Below are positions 34,400-45,034 of a DNA stretch of 64,000 nt, in pieces. The DNA is from Dendrobium chrysotoxum (Eukaryota > Streptophyta > Magnoliopsida > Asparagales > Orchidaceae), in NCBI GenBank assembly GCA_019925795.1, contig CM034312.1:76759528-76823527 (forward strand). Direction: 5' to 3'. How positions within the stretch are numbered: position 1 is the first letter of the stretch; every line of letters begins with the position of its first letter. Position numbers and translations under genes: made by a program. The notes beneath the pieces are model-generated. The model had not been told where the DNA came from, made no database searches, and saw nothing but the letters and a program-made list of their open reading frames with translations.

Positions 34400-37250
34400 A
34401 TGAAAATGGAATTCTCTTTGGATGACGTCGAAGAGTGCGAGGAGGTTGAAGAGACGCAAAACGTGGAAGAAGACACCATGAGGCCATGTACGGGAGGAAT
34501 TACGGGAGATACGCTTGGATTATTATCGGTAAATTCTTTAGAAGTTTCAGGATATATCATTCGACATTGTAACCATGTATGCATCTCGTATTTGCTGCTC
34601 GATCTACATATTTGTGAAGAATCTTGTAACCGATTACCGGTACACTTTGTTGGTACAAAGCAGTACCGCCGTGTTTGCTGTACCGTCTTGCGGTTATTAT
34701 CCTAGTACCGAGAATCGTTAAGGTTTACAGTACTGAGTACCGATCATGGTACGGAGATATGTCGGTATTGATACTCGATTTACTCGGTACCGGCTGAATA
34801 CCGAGTATCAATACCAAGTATTCTGTAGTGATAAATCAGACAGAGCAGTACCGCCTTCGGGGTTGTACCCTACTACTGTATTCATCCTAGTACCGCTTTA
34901 CACTGGAGATTTGTTGGTTTTGCCAGATTTGGTACCGAGTCAATACCGAGCATCAATACCGAGAATTATGCAGTGTTTCATTTGACATTATCTCGGTATT
35001 GACTCGGTACCATAATATGTTGCAGCATGTTAAATATGTTTTTTATGTGCACAGGGTGTTTTTAACTCTGAGAAGGAAGCATATGATATGTATTGCGGTT
35101 ATGTGCATTGTAATGGTTTTAGTGTTCGGAAAGAACATCATTCGTACTGGCCAAATTCAAGGAAGATTAAGTCAAAGGACTTTGTATGTTCCAAAGCAGG
35201 ATTCAAGAAGGCTTTTGACTTAAATGTAAAATCAAAATACCGAAAAGCAAACACGAGAACCGGCTGTCCAGCAATGATTAGATTTTCAGTGAGTGAAGAT
35301 GGAGTATGGATGGTGCAGAAAATGATTGAAAGCCACAATCATGAATTAGCTAGGCGGGAAGATCAACATTTGCTTAGGTCATCCAGGCACATTAATAATG
35401 ATAATGCATATGTTCTTAAATCAATGTCCGATGCTGGGATAAGAACAGTTGATGCATTTACATTTCTATCTGATGAAGTGGGAGGAGCAGGAAATTTGAT
35501 GTTCACAAAGAGGGATGCATTCAACTATCTTCAGAAAGAGAGAAGATCGAAGATTGAGAATGGGGACACCAATTCACTAATTGAAATGTTTAAAGAACGA
35601 CTCGCTAATGATAACATGTTTGCGTGGGATGTACAAACTGATGAGGACGATAGATTGTTGAATTTTTTTTGGGTTGATGGGTTGGGGAGAATTGATTATG
35701 ACTGCTTTGGTGATGTGATAATTTTTGATACAAGCTATAGGCTTAACAAATATAATTTAGCTTGTGCACCTTTTGTAGGAGTTAACAATCACTGGCAGAA
35801 TGTTCTTTTAGGGGTGGCTTTTTTATCTGAGGAGACAATTGAGTCCTTTACCTGGTTATTTAGAACTTTCCTAAGAATTATGGGTAATAAACATCCCATA
35901 ACAATATTTACCGATCAAGACCAAGCAATGGCAAGGGCAATTGAAGTTGCATTACCTCAAACACGACATAGATTGTGCCAATGGCATATAAGCAAGAAGG
36001 CTCCTTCCAAAGTGTCCTGCTTCAACAGCAACAACACAGTGAGAGGTTTATTTTATAATTGTTTAAGCAAGTGTGATTCAGAGGATGAGTTTGAGAGAAA
36101 TTGAGTTGAAATGATCAGAGAAGGGGACCTCTAGAGCAATGAGTGGTTGAAAGAGCTATATAAAATTAGGAGGAAGTGGTCAACAGCATTCTCCAAAATT
36201 TGTTTTAACCTTGGGATTCTTTCTACACAACGTAGTGAATCTACCAACAATGTCTGTAATGGCATTTCTAAGCCAACAAGTTGTATTACTGATTGTTTCC
36301 TAGGCTTGGAGAAGGTCATGAAGACTTGGCGTCGGAATGAACAAGATGAGGATTTCAGAAGCAGTCAGTCAGAGATACAACCAATAATTAAAAGTAGTCC
36401 AATACTAAAGCAAGCCGCCCATTTTTATTCAAGAAAATTGTACTCATTTTTTGAAGAGGAGTTCTTACAGGGTGTTGGTGGACTTTGCATAGATCACGCC
36501 TCACCAGATTCATCCACATTTTCCGTCAGAAATGTGGACAAATGTGTACAGTTAAAACGTTGGACTGTTCATATAGATGCAGTTGAGAGTAATATACATT
36601 GCAGCTGTGGTAAGTTTGAGATGATGGGTATATTATGTGCTCATTGTATAAGAGTAATGAGGCAGTTAGATATTGTTCATATTCCAGAAAAGTATTTGTT
36701 GTCCAGATGGTCAGCCAGAGCTAGAAAACATCTTTATGCTGGGCTTGCGCAGGGTGGTTCTGGAAAAGATCAATGCACATCGGAGGACGGATCCAGTACT
36801 ATGCTATTTCAGAATCATATATGTAGATTTGCTTACCAAATTAGCACAGAAGCACAGGGAAATAAGGATGCAGAACAATATATGTTGAATACAATGACTA
36901 GCATGGCTGAAAATGTTGAGCTAATAATGGAAGGCAAAAAAATTAAGGCAGTTGGAGGTGGCCATAAAAACATTAAAGACTCTGTTAAGTGTCGGCCTAA
37001 GGGTATCTCCAATGCAAGATTGAAAGGTCACTGGGAAAAGAGGAAAACAAAAAAAAGTAAACCTACGGACAATAAAACTCCTACTGAACAGGTTACTCTT
37101 GCAGATCCTGACACCCAGGTTACTTCGTTCTCTAATATACCTGAATGCTTAACAGATGAGTACGTCCTCGACCGAAAACCAAGCGAACCAAGCCCTGAAT
37201 ATAGAAGAATGCTGATGAGATCGATAGATTTCGATAACAATTATTTATAA
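34400..37250 (+). pseudogene. FAR1/MURA-type MULE transposase, two premature stops
   Basis: Exon 1 (34,400-34,528, acidic) is followed by an intron to 35,054; exon 2 starts at 35,055 in phase (GVFNSEKEAYDMYCGY). A FAR1/WRKY-GCM1-type zinc DNA-binding domain follows (VCSKAGF, RTGCPAMIRF, SHNHEL). The MULE transposase core has catalytic Asp at 35,727 (IIFDTSY) and 35,913 (FTDQD) and the RHRLCQWHI motif. The SWIM zinc finger (CSCGKFEMMGILCAHC) starts at 36,600. The tail is Lys-rich. The frame stays constant but is broken by TGA at 36,102-36,104 and TAG at 36,132-36,134, each one transition from a sense codon (Trp and Gln would be the usual ancestors, by inference). The protein would lack SWIM and part of the core, so the copy is probably non-autonomous. 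Confidence 0.9.
34634..35000. repeat. TACCGA-motif cluster in transposase intron 1
   Basis: Many copies of TACCGA/TCGGTA in both orientations occur here, often as 'tcaataccga' or 'ggtaccgagtc'. They lie between the exon 1 donor (34,529) and the exon 2 acceptor (35,054). The overlapping frames on this stretch are not genes. Confidence 0.85.
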
Positions 37251-37261
37251 GAGACTTCGTT

Positions 37262-37450
37262 CCATCTCGTATTTACTGGGTACTGACTTATACCGAGCTG
37301 TACCGAGTGATATTGCTCGGTACTGATCGGGCTCCAATTACGTACCCAGCTGAACTGCTCTGTACCGACAATAAATTTTGTGGTTTGTTGTACAATGAAT
37401 GTTGTACCGAGTTATATTAGTCGGTATAACTAGGTATTCATCAATATTCT
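37262..37450. repeat. TACCGA-motif cluster between the convergent MULE genes
   Basis: Begins about 12 bp after the transposase stop. It includes 'taccgagctgtaccgag', 'ctcggtactgatcgg' and 'taccgagttatattagtcggta'. It lies in the probable 3' flank of both genes. Confidence 0.8.
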
Positions 37451-37894
37451 GAACAATAAATGCTGTGGTTGATTATGTATAAATGCTCTGGGTGGATTTA
37501 CTGCAATTGTAATGAATATTTGGTGAAGCATTTAATTTCTTAACTACCGAATATGAATATTTGGTGAAGCATTTATTTTTTTTTGCCCTACAACGTACAT
37601 ATATATAGATGTATGCAGTTATATTGCCATGAATCAAAGAGACATTTTCGCTGAAGTTCTTTGCAAGCCGAATGGTATTTACTTTTCCATGAATCAAAGA
37701 GGCATTTTCGTTGAAGTTCTTTTCATATGAGCTATGCGAATGCTTTTGTGATTCATGGAAGGTAAATATCTGTCGTCTTTCTTAGCCGATTCTATTCAAT
37801 CCATACGATAACATGCTTTGGATGTTGTTCATTATTGCCCTACAAGATTTGAAAAAGAATATAGCACAGAATACGAATTTATTTCTGAAGTTTT
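37451..37894. other. MULE spacer with short direct repeats
   Basis: Two short duplications are visible: 'gaatatttggtgaagcattta' near 37,514 and 37,556, and 'ccatgaatcaaagaggcattttcg' near 37,629 and 37,688. No gene is seen. The downstream end is the 3' flank of the minus-strand Ulp1-like gene. Confidence 0.6.
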
Positions 37895-40786
37895 TCATTT
37901 AATTGTAGTACAGAAGAGTTCGAAGGCAAATTCTGCCTGGAATTTGGACATATTTTCCTCCCAGTCCTTCACATCAGACCACACTACAGGTATTCTTTGG
38001 ATAATTGCTTCAATGTACTTACAGACGTACATCCCACAATCAACACTATTCTTCTGCATTGGAGCTCCTTTAATTTTCCGAATCGGCCAACCTCGTATGT
38101 CCTCATCAAAAGCATTATTAGTTTTCTCAAATAGATGAGATATCTGTAAATAAGGAAATGCATGTTAATCTATCATGTATTACGGATATAGAAGAATGCT
38201 AAAACCTTCGTACTTACAACTGCTGGAAGAACAGCTCTGTGAGTCTTCTTTGGTAAGGAATCATAAAATTCTCATGATTTGAGAGTCAAGTTGCCAACAA
38301 TAAGAGTCCAATGAAAGTCATGTATAATTGGAACAAGCAAATATTTTGCAGCCCGAACAGACTCTACTGTTATATGGGAGACGTACTGTGTGGTGTCTAT
38401 TGTATGTTTGACATAACCCTGGTTCAAATAAATAAAAATAAAATTAGGAATGGCGTTTCTAAAAAAAATTTAATTCAAAAGATTCTACTAACTCACCCAA
38501 TGGCAGCTAGATACAAATAGGAATGACGCATATAACCCTGGGCATAACCGGTTTTTCTCAGCAAGTAAAATACCAAATGCGTCTATGTGGTTGGTATCAA
38601 GGCATTTTGACATCAACAGCTCATCAATCTGGCTTCTGTAAATAAAAACATTTCCAGCTGTATATATAATGTCACCCCTATACAAAATTGGTCAGTATCT
38701 TAGCGAAATCAATACCATCATATACCATATACCGAGAGAATACCGAGTCAATACCGATCAAATACTGAGTAAATACCGAGGCAATACAGATTAAATACCA
38801 AGTAAATACCGACTAAAAAAAATTACGATCTATACCGAGCCTTACAAACAAGTTCGAAACTCACTTGTCGTTATATTTTTGAAGGCAACTGTCAATGAAT
38901 ATCCGCTTTTCATCGCTTATTAATAACCGTCCGTTGTACTCAAGCATTACTTGTGCTGGGCAAGGTTGAATCTTGTAATCAGTTGGAATTTCCGTTATGT
39001 CAGTACAGGGCAACTTCTCAACATTATCTATCGTCTTAGGATCTTCCAAATCACCAACCTTGCTCGGAGAATCCTCCTTTGCTTGTGGCTTAGGCTTATT
39101 CTCGGCCTGTGAGGTTTTTTTCTTTTTTCTCAGGTCGGCTGTGAAAGGTGATTTCACCATTTTTCTTTTCCTATCAACGCGTCGTTGTACCCTCCGTGCT
39201 ATTCCAGTATGGGCAGAAGACGCAAATTCCTCTTTCTCTTCATCTGGTAATATTGTTTCTTTTTCAATGGTCTTAATCAATACCAGTCCTTCCCCAGGTG
39301 ATTTAGGTTCACTTAATTCTACAGGAATTATTCCAACCGATGGGGTAACCGTATTATTTGCGGTAACGGTCCTGGATGAAGACTCTTTAGCCCTTGAACC
39401 TTTATAAACTTTAAAAGCAGCGGGGAAATGATCGGCTAGGAACTTCTCTATGGCCTCCACTTTGGAATTTGTCTCATCTCTCAACTCAAAAACACATGAT
39501 TCAAGTGCCTGTACACATCTATCTAACAAACTGGTGGTAGCATCAACGGCAGAAAGCTTCTTTACAAGTAATTTATTCTGTTCAAACAGACTCCTTATGT
39601 CATCATGTAAGCTCTTAATGTTACTATCATCTGGAATATTTGCAGTTGGCGCTTCTTTTTGGGATGCAGTGCTTCGGGTTCTGGGGGGGTGGTGATCTTT
39701 GTGGAGCTGGCAAGACTGCAGTGACTAGGTGAGATTTCATGGGATTTTGGGGGGCTGGATTGTTTATCAACATTTACTGTGTGATCGGGCAAAGTTGATT
39801 TCTTGGGTGGACAAAGAATGGGAGAACTCCCTAATAAAGTTCTCTCGACCCCTGTAACTCCTTCAAAATTACGAAGGATCTAATGGATATGTATTTGTTA
39901 GGACAAGCTAAAAAGGAGAACAGTTTAACAAAATGTTCATTCGTTACCTGATTTTTGAGTAGACTCGCAAATAGTTTTGACACCTCCTTGTCACTATACA
40001 TAATGTGGCTGTCCCAACGATTAAAACGAAGTCGAGAACTTTCGTCCACTGGAGTGTGTATGGTTGTATGCTCTAGAAACCAAATCTATATTTTTTGGGA
40101 TGAATAACATAACCAAATTAAATGAATGTGCTTAAGGAATGCTGTAATGAAGTAGTTGGCATACTTACAATTAAAATAACTACAAAGCCATTTATATAGC
40201 CAAGTGACCTCCCCTTGGCATTCTTCCTAGCAATACTATCGAATTCACTTGCTAGGAAATCCCTAATGGATGTTGGCCAATTGTAAGTTAAAAATACATC
40301 AAAATTTTCAGCAAGTTCACGGATTGCAGTAGGTATCTTAAAGTTTGCCATGGGATAAAATAGATTTGATAGTATGAAAAATATGAATTTTCTTGCAACA
40401 TCTTCTGGTGGTGTTGAGACATCCAAACTCTCAATCTCATGCCTGATGTTATTTGATATTGTTCCACTTATTCTACCACTTTCGGGCACGAATATTACAC
40501 CCCTGTTGGGCAGTCCAAGCATAAGAGCTACCTCATCAGAAGTGAACGGTAGCCGTCGTCCTTTCAGAACAAAACACTGCTTCTCAATGTCCCATTTGGT
40601 CAGAAGCTTATGCACAAGTGGAAAATTCTGCCGAATTGGCGGCAATATCAGAAACTGATCAAGTTGGAGCTCTCTTAATCTGTCAACAAAATTTTGGCCA
40701 AATCTACTGACTAACTTATTGCAAACTTCTCTAAAAGTGGATGATCTGCATCGGAAATGAATAGGAGGAGTATATCCCTGCAACAT
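37895..40786 (-). pseudogene. Ulp1-like cysteine protease (C48) gene of the MULE, frameshifted and with a stop
   Basis: Ulp1/SENP proteases cleave SUMO precursors or conjugates; transposon-borne versions have no settled role. Exons recognised (minus): 40,786-40,169 (N-terminal DUF1985/plant-mobile-domain-like part with ALMLGLPNRG); 40,085-39,948; about 39,820-38,865 (linker, coiled coil, basic stretch RRVQRRVDRKRKMVK); 38,677-38,497; 38,418-38,218; 38,143-37,895. The catalytic His is in VPIIHDFHW, Asp in EFYDS and Cys in NSVDCGMYVC (near 38,037). Two lesions: a frame change at or near a G7 run at 39,683-39,689, and TGA at 38,274-38,272 just before EFYDS, where family members usually have Trp. 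The first exon may start by splicing (CAG at about 40,778), so the true N-terminus is uncertain. Confidence 0.82.
38695..38850. repeat. TACCGA-motif cluster in a Ulp1-gene intron
   Basis: Nine or so AATACCGA-like units at about 12-15-bp spacing ('ataccgagtcaataccgatc', 'aaataccgaggcaatac'). They are entirely inside the intron between the exon ending at 38,865 and the exon starting at 38,677. Confidence 0.85.
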
Positions 40787-41340
40787 TGGAATGGATAAAT
40801 ATCATCTACCGAGAAATATACCGATCTCTTCCTCAACAAATAAGATCGGTATCATCCATAATAGTACAAAGCAATATCGTCTTGTTTTACAGACAACTTC
40901 TATACCGAGAAATAACCATCAATACCGATCATAACAGAGTAAATACCGAGCAATATCGAGTGGTATTTCTCGGTATTTTTCTTTTCCAATCGGTATCAAA
41001 GTTTCATTGTCAGATCTGTTAAAAAAAATACTAGTACAGAGCATGGTACCTACCAATAACCATCAATACCGATCATAACAGAGTAAATACCGAGCAATAC
41101 CGAGTGGTATTTCTCAGTATTTCTCTCTTCTTTGGTAAGGTATCAAAGTTTCGTTGTTAGATCTGTTAAAAAAATACAGATGAATACCGATCATGAGTAC
41201 TATTATGTAATCTATACTAGTATAGAGCATGGTACCTACCACAGCTGCTCGGTACCGAGCTTTACTGCGAAGCACCGAACACTACCGAGCGGTATAGTAG
41301 GTACGCCATTTTGATACCGATATTAATACCGAGAATCTGT
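40787..41340. repeat. TACCGA-motif cluster with a 144-bp tandem duplication
   Basis: The 5' flank (or first intron) of the Ulp1-like gene is filled with TACCGA/TCGGTA words. Segment 40,911-41,034 is repeated at 41,055-41,172 (offset 144 bp, starting AACCATCAATACCGATC), with a few substitutions. Confidence 0.85.
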
Positions 41341-41640
41341 ATATTAATCTTATACTATCTTTCTCATGTCCTGATCTAAACAATGACATTTTCTTATATA
41401 AAGGAAACCCCAAACCCTAAATTTTCATTAACACGCTTAGCTTCCTAAACCAAAACATTTCATAACAAATTACTGACCTTAGGCATTGCTTCAGAATATC
41501 TCTCTCTCCGTCGAGAAGGTGATGAGCGAACCCTAAATTTTCGTCCGATGATGGATAGCACCAGAGAAACACTGAAAGTGTCGATTTCAAATTTTATCCA
41601 GACTGTAGCCCGAACTCTTCTTTTCGTTTTCTTTTAAAAG

Positions 41641-41803
41641 GAACGGGTCGGGACGTCAGGCCGTTTGCGTGCGCGGAAATCGCCAAAACACGTGCGCCTT
41701 TTCGCCTTTTGAACGGGCCGGGTCGTCGGGTATCCACGGTGCAACGTGGGGTCATCTCGTTGGCTACCGAACGTAGAGCTACGTCCGGTGTCCGCACGCA
41801 ATA
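41641..41803 (-). repeat. MULE right terminal inverted repeat
   Basis: Reverse complement of the left arm with scattered substitutions. It ends CGCACGCAATA. An additional AAAATTCC next to it may extend the repeat. Confidence 0.9.
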
Positions 41804-42610
41804 AAAATTCCAAGAGAAGACTAGGTCGGTGGGATTAACTAGGTTGGCGAGATTAGAGTTCGCGAGTGAGGGTAGGTTGGATTATGCTTGGGCTTTGTTC
41901 ATGAATGGAGAGGAAAGAGATCGGATGGGTGTGGCTCTTCTTGGAGTTCGGAACAGTGGAGGGATCAGAACGGATGGGTTTGGATTTGAACAAATAAGGT
42001 AGTGCAAACAGTTTGCTGGAGGTTGGAGTCTTATATGGATAGTTGATTGGGTGTAAGGAAGAGAATGAAATCGGGGGTTGATGTGCGTGGGCTTTCGATT
42101 AGGTTGGAGGCTTGGTCGGGGTTCGATCGGATCGACGACAGTGATTGGAAGCTCGGCCGAGTTTTAACGTGGGGTTCGAACAGGATAGCTTGTTCGGCTT
42201 AGGTCGATGGGCTCGAAGACCTGAACGTCGTGAGGCACGTGAAGGAGATCCATGGGATCGGAAGGAGGATGAGGCGGAGGATTTGATCGGCACAGGAGAT
42301 GGAGGTGTCGGCTTGCTATGGATCTTGCGGCCGACTGTATGGAACATATTGTTGATGGGTGTTGTAGTCGGTCAGACACGACAGGGAAGTGTAACGAAAC
42401 GAATGATTGAGAGGGAGGAAATCGGAGCTACATGCGGGAAATAGAAACAAAGCGTCGTTCGTCTTCATTTTATTAGCGGAAGCGGGAGGGGGATCGAGAT
42501 GTAGGATTTGCGCAGGGATTGCGGGAGAAGATGCGAACGACGCCGAGCTGCAGGTAAGCTGGATTTCCTGGATTTTAGCGGGATTTCTGGAAGTGATGTG
42601 AAGGTCAACA
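41804..42610 (+). repeat. Family R distal end of copy B
   Basis: G-rich sequence with phrases shared with the distal end of copy C: 'ctaggtcggtggga' compared with 'taggtcggaggaa', and 'cattttattagcggaagcggg' compared with 'cattttataggcgaatgcagaggcggg'. It ends GGTCAACA before the ACATA duplication. The 99- and 82-codon frames here have no recognisable domain. Confidence 0.65.
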
Positions 42611-42639
42611 ACATAGTGAACAAGAAAGTAGCATAGTAT

Positions 42640-44100
42640 TCGTAATTATTCTAATTTAGTAGGTTAATATCATCATTCTTAGCCTTATCCAAACTATTTG
42701 GGGTTGGCTTTAAGATTCTTTATTTTTCATTTATTCTTGTTGACAGTTGCCTAGGGTGTTAAACTTATTCTTCCCAAATCATTTTGAATAATTACTTGTA
42801 TCCATTTTATTTTTAGCCTACTATTTTTTCTTCCTAATCTTCAAACAATTATTTTATATACTACTTTAATAGGTGTATTTTCTATCATTTGTTGTAAGTG
42901 TTCAAACCATTTATGTCTATTTTTAATTATCTTTTCTTCACCAAATGTTACTCAATCATTCTTCTAATATATTTTATTATTTTTTTATACATCCATCTTA
43001 ATATTAATATTCTTATTTTTAATAAGCTCATCTTAGCTACTAATTAAATTTTTTATTGTCAAACACCTAGAACCATACAACATTGCTATCGTATTTATAG
43101 TTTTGTAAAGGTTACATTTAAGTTTCTATTGTATGCTTATATCGTATAATGTTACTTAACCACTTTTTAATTTAATCACTTAGCTTTAAGTCTAGAAGTT
43201 ATATCCTTGTATATATTTGCATTCTTCTACCTAATGGATCTAAATTATTTAAATATATCACACCGAGTTATCTCTTTATTTTTTAGTAATATTGATCCAT
43301 AGTTGTTAATACCACAATTATTAAAATTATATATATATATATATATATCATATATTTAGTCGTTGTGCCGATTCTGCGCTATTTATTTTCTTAGCATTTT
43401 TTCTTTTTTCTAATAATTCTTTTAAATTGACATAATTTTTCCATATTATGTTCCTTTACTTGCTTCCATAGCTTTATTGCATTACTTGTAAGTTTTACTC
43501 TTCCATAGTTGGCCACATAGCAAAATTTGGAACACCTCTTTTATTCTTAAATATTAATACTAAAATATTTTTTTAATCATTTGACTTTCTATTAGTCTTC
43601 AAAATACTACTAACAAAATTTTTTTAATCAAATGATTGTAAAATACCTTATCTCTCTCCAAATTTCAATAAAAATCTTATGTGGACATAAAGTTATTTTC
43701 GCTTCACTTTCTTTCAGATCAATCATTAATATACTTCAGTATTTAGTTTATTGCACTCTTATATACTATTTTTTTTCCCTTTTATGCTCTCATTTGATAA
43801 TTTATCAAAGTAGTATTTTCATCTTTTCTTTATGCCTCTATCTTTAATAAGATCTTATATTATCTTTGCATCAAATATACTTTCATAATTACTGCTCTAT
43901 ATTATGTTGTCAAGATTTCTACTGGAATCACCTTATTATATGAATTGCTAAAATATTTTTATTTCCCTTTAAGTAATAATTATATGTGGAACAAATGAAA
44001 ATTGAAAAAGTACTTTATAAGATGGAAACCAAGCACAAATATTGCCGAGAGAGTTATTTTTTTATTTTTATGAAGTTGAACTTTTTCCTTATAGGGGCAA
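42640..44100 (-). mobile_element. Decayed RTE-type LINE, 3' end
   Basis: On the minus strand the sequence ends with AGCCAACCCCAAATAGTTTGG followed by ATAAGGCT, close to the well-known 3' terminus of plant RTE LINEs (GCCGACCCCA...GGATAAGGCT). Upstream (toward 44,100) the strand is consistent with a heavily mutated ORF region but has no usable frame. A short (AT)n tract lies at about 43,330-43,348. The 5' boundary is a guess. Confidence 0.55.
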
Positions 44101-44158
44101 GCCTTTTTATCAAATAGCTAGGCTCGAGGATATGTAGAGGAGATGAGAATTGTGCTGA

Positions 44159-45034
44159 TGTGGGCTCCGAAAATTCGGCCCCGGCCTCTGCCTGTTTTGT
44201 GCTTTCTTTCGGGGGGAGTTTTAACGGATTAAATTCCAGGGTAAATTTTGGAAGGCAGATGGGTTTGTAGATAAGACACTACCCAGAGATTTCGCCCTCA
44301 TTTTGCGAGGACTTTATGATCTGAGTTCTGGTTTCCTATAGGCGCAAGCCCCTATAGTTAATTACCCCTCCCAATAACGAGAGAGAACTTTCGATTAAGG
44401 CTAGTCGTCAATCAGATACGTAGAGATACGTGCATCTGCCATATAGTAGCAGCATGAGTTTAAGGTATTGGAAGTTTTGAAGAGTTGGAGAATTTGGTAT
44501 TTAAAATTGAAGATTTTACCATTTTGCACTTAAAGCAGATGGTGGGGGAATGGATGATGAGCTCGATCAAGATCCCATGGTTCCGTCGTCCTGGGCCATC
44601 GTGGTCCCTGGTCTACTTAGTTAGAGGAGGTAGTCGACCCAACCTGACAGAATGATCCTTGTCGGCAGCCATGGGTTGCTTCGTCCAAGGGTACCTTGTA
44701 GACATGGGGTGGATATTTACCTAAGGGGACAAATTTGAATCCACCTTAGCTAACAGAGGGCTTTGTGACCTATCGATCATATCCTATTGATTCATATCTC
44801 AAGGATTTGATGCCACTAAGGAACATATTGGCTCTGGCCATAACCGGTATCACGTGGTGCCATTTGGCGGCAAAACCACTCGGTTCAAAGGGCCCCGGGT
44901 CATAACCGTTTATCCTGCAGTGCCATTTGGCGGCGAAGCTGTCGGTTAGAGGACACGTACCACGTCCCTAATGGCAGGAGATTGTTTGAGAATGAATCCT
45001 AGTGGTATTTTCGACTAGGCATTGGCTCTATGTG
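44159..45034 (+). repeat. Family R copy C, core part 1
   Basis: Contains CTCCGAAAATTCGGCCCCGG, GGCGCAAGCCCCTATAG (44,341-44,357), and two similar boxes with GTGCCATTTGGCGGC (about 44,854 and 44,921). It is interrupted at 45,034 by the gypsy insertion and continues at 53,255 with 'gagctgaaga'. Confidence 0.88.

Larger units (their letters stand above)
34098..41803. mobile_element. MULE (Mutator-like transposon) with transposase and Ulp1-like gene
   Basis: The element is about 7.7 kb. It is bounded by inverted repeats of about 150-165 bp (34,098-34,245 and 41,641-41,803), both containing GGACACCGGACGTAGCTCTA read inward. It carries a FAR1-type transposase gene (plus) and a Ulp1-like protease gene (minus) in convergent arrangement. 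MULEs carrying a captured Ulp1-like gene are known in plants (Kaonashi/KI-type). Non-coding parts are packed with a TACCGA-type motif. A clean 9-bp target duplication could not be fixed, since the terminal bases are ambiguous (similarity may extend to 34,091 and 41,812). Both genes have lesions. It sits inside copy B of family R. Confidence 0.85.
29217..42610 (+). mobile_element. Family R, copy B: giant LTR-like unit with later insertions
   Basis: The unit starts TGTGGGCTTTG and ends GGTCAACA. It is flanked by the exact duplication ACATA (29,212-29,216 and 42,611-42,615). TG...CA ends with a 5-bp TSD are the hallmark of an LTR-retrotransposon product. Subtracting the MITE (32,160-33,052) and the MULE (about 34,098-41,803) leaves about 4.8 kb. 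Order inside: conserved core (29,217-30,400), CATGCA-rich part, a part rich in 'gtaggt/gcatg' words (30,760-32,100), stem-loop array (33,340-33,600), AT-rich tract, and a GC-rich distal end (41,820-42,610). It has no PBS, polypurine tract or gag-pol, so it is probably a solo LTR. Confidence 0.8.

Noticed and set aside
42145..42444. 99-codon frame in the distal end of copy B
   Set aside because: No domain; GC-rich repeat DNA with equally open frames on the opposite strand.
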